Shown here: positions 4,389-5,338 of the stretch, one piece after another
Layout: every line of letters begins with the position of its first letter
Numbering within the stretch: the first letter of the stretch is position 1
Source: Candidatus Omnitrophota bacterium
Lineage (GTDB): Bacteria > Omnitrophota > Gorgyraeia > Gygaellales > Profunditerraquicolaceae
NCBI GenBank assembly: GCA_028687205.1
Contig: JAQUAP010000069.1
Location: 1 to 5,338 of the forward strand
Direction of reading: 5' to 3'
DNA length: 5,338 bases
Translations under genes and position numbers: made by a program
Notes under the pieces: generated by a model
What the model was told of the DNA's origin: nothing
Databases searched by the model: none
The model's input: only the letters and a program-made list of their open reading frames with translations

Positions 4389-5338
4389 ATATATTTTTGT
4401 TTCCAAGACGTAATTTAGCCTTCATTGCGTCTTTACCAGATGCCATACCAAGCAAATCAACATTGATATTAGCTTTGATTAGACGTTGGGCTAAGTTTGC
4501 AGTTTCAATCTCTTCGTCCTGTTCTACTTTTTCTTCATTCTCTAAAACTATAGCACCGCTATCCTTGATAGCCTTCGACATTTCGTCACGAACTTCATGA
4601 GATTTCCCCATAAAATCCTCCGCCTTGGTAAGCACGATATTGAAGAACTCATCTGCACTATCAGAAAAACAGGATTCGATGATATCTGAAGGATTCCGCA
4701 CTCCGTACTTATCGAGAGCAGCCCACAGATTAGCCTTCAGAGGATTGTTTAGATCCCTAAAGAAATTTTTGTTAAAACCTGCTAATACTAATTTGATGCA
4801 ATCACTGTAATCGTCTTTAAGTTTCGCTAATGCTTTCTTGTTTCCTTTATTCAAATCATCGGACAGCTCTTGCCGAAGCTTTGTAGCAAGTTCCGATTCT
4901 TTAAATGCGTTGATGTAATAGCGAGCCTTGACTTGGTCAAGAACAACCTTAGCACCAATTTTAGAAATCGCTTCTGCGAGATTGTCTGCATAGGTATTGC
5001 TAATAAATGCTTCAACGATCTCCTCGGGATTAGGTTGATCTTTAAGAGCAACCCTGGCTACTGGATTCCCTGCCAATATTACATTCCAGAAAGGATTTTC
5101 ACCCTTCTGATCATGAAGTACCAGTTTAACATCCGCTTTAGAGTAGGTAGACTCTGGAGTGACTGCCAGAACAGGAATAACCAAATCACTATCTTTCTTG
5201 GCTTTTCCTTTACCCTTTCCTTTACCCTTGTCTTTTGAGGCTGCCACCTCTTCCTCTTCAGAGGACTCCTCAGAACTTTCTTCGGAATAATCCTCTTCAG
5301 AACCTTCTTCAGAACCTTCTTCGCTACCGACTTCTAAA
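4387..5338 (-). CDS. Putative head-assembly (scaffold/core) protein, C-terminal part (cut by window edge)
   Basis: The frame is open from the stop at 4387 to the right edge, giving 316 visible residues. A GTG at 5247 could start a 286-residue form, but coding continues upstream without a stop and no separate ribosome site is seen, so the gene most likely begins outside. The visible part opens with a Glu/Ser-rich linker (1-30, with GSEEGSEE), then a Lys/Gly block KGKGKGKGKAKK (37-48), then a compact region with NPFWNVILAGNPVARVALKDQ and a long helical, highly charged tail (KESELATKLRQELSDDLNKG and VRDEMSKAIKDSG). Helical, charged, cysteine-poor composition and location two genes before the capsid gene fit a scaffold or core protein, perhaps the C-terminus of a protease-scaffold fusion. 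That is inference; no protease motif is in the visible part, and I do not recognise the family. Confidence 0.6.
   Translation of the reverse strand, partial: LEVGSEEGSEEGSEEDYSEESSEESSEEEEVAASKDKGKGKGKGKAKKDSDLVIPVLAVTPESTYSKADVKLVLHDQKGENPFWNVILAGNPVARVALKDQPNPEEIVEAFISNTYADNLAEAISKIGAKVVLDQVKARYYINAFKESELATKLRQELSDDLNKGNKKALAKLKDDYSDCIKLVLAGFNKNFFRDLNNPLKANLWAALDKYGVRNPSDIIESCFSDSADEFFNIVLTKAEDFMGKSHEVRDEMSKAIKDSGAIVLENEEKVEQDEEIETANLAQRLIKANINVDLLGMASGKDAMKAKLRLGNKNI
5206..5229 (-). repeat. 12-bp tandem repeat encoding the Lys/Gly block
   Basis: Two adjacent identical 12-base copies (5206-5217 and 5218-5229; minus-strand unit AAGGGTAAAGGA) encode KGKG twice. The repeat is in frame and likely arose by slippage, extending a flexible basic linker. 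Confidence 0.85.
5299..5322 (-). repeat. 12-bp tandem repeat encoding the Glu/Ser linker
   Basis: Two adjacent identical 12-base copies (5299-5310 and 5311-5322; minus-strand unit GAAGAAGGTTCT) encode EEGS twice, and a degenerate copy follows. It builds the acidic linker placed directly before the basic block. Confidence 0.85.

Noticed and set aside
4870..5238. Plus-strand open frame of 122 codons
   Set aside because: It lies fully antisense to the scaffold candidate, has no ribosome site and no protein-like pattern.
4387..5247. Start of the right-edge gene at the internal GTG (5247)
   Set aside because: The frame continues upstream to the window edge without a stop, and the purine-rich bases before the GTG are simply Glu codons. 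The gene is better treated as cut at its 5' end.
1..5338. Anti-phage defence genes, CRISPR arrays, tRNAs or mobile elements
   Set aside because: No repeats with spacers, no tRNA-like cloverleaf, no transposase and no defence-type domain were seen; every supported gene fits a phage structural module.

Overview
The window is a slice of the virion-structure module of a tailed bacteriophage or prophage with a contractile tail (myovirus type, Caudoviricetes). Seven genes were found, all on the minus strand and packed head to tail, so transcription runs from high to low coordinates. The base composition is moderately AT-rich. Most genes carry strong Shine-Dalgarno sites, one of them a perfect 11-base match to the bacterial 16S rRNA 3' end, so the host is a bacterium. 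The sequence does not say which one. No integrase, repressor, tRNA, rRNA, CRISPR array or insertion sequence is visible, and no gene-free stretch exceeds about 100 bases.

In transcription order: (1) 5338-4387, a gene cut by the window edge, with an acidic then Lys/Gly-rich linker followed by a mostly helical region; its position suggests a head-assembly (scaffold/core or protease-scaffold) protein. (2) 4373-3654, a beta-rich protein, probably a capsid decoration or auxiliary head protein. (3) 3626-2535, the probable major capsid protein. (4) A strong intrinsic terminator at 2474-2504. (5) 2432-2052, a small protein with two similar helical segments separated by a very acidic linker. (6) A 14-bp hairpin at 1979-2018, next to a smaller imperfect one. 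(7) 1958-1677, a 93-residue protein of unknown function, whose stop codon directly abuts the start of (8) 1676-1056, a probable neck/tail-terminator-like protein. (9) 1030-1, the N-terminal half of the tail sheath protein, running off the left edge. This last gene has no stop codon in the window.

The logic is shell assembly (scaffold candidate, decoration, capsid), then connector and tail proteins, with the sheath last. The terminator after the capsid gene would let the capsid be made in excess over the proteins downstream. The tail sheath and the HK97-type capsid are the anchors of this reading; the roles of the other genes are inferred from position and composition.

The most notable observations are a small beta domain of tail-fibre type apparently inserted into the tail sheath, an internal duplication in the acidic protein after the capsid gene, a stacked hairpin region with embedded TATAAT boxes, and tandem in-frame microrepeats that build the charged linkers. 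I see no evidence of a defence system or other non-structural system here.
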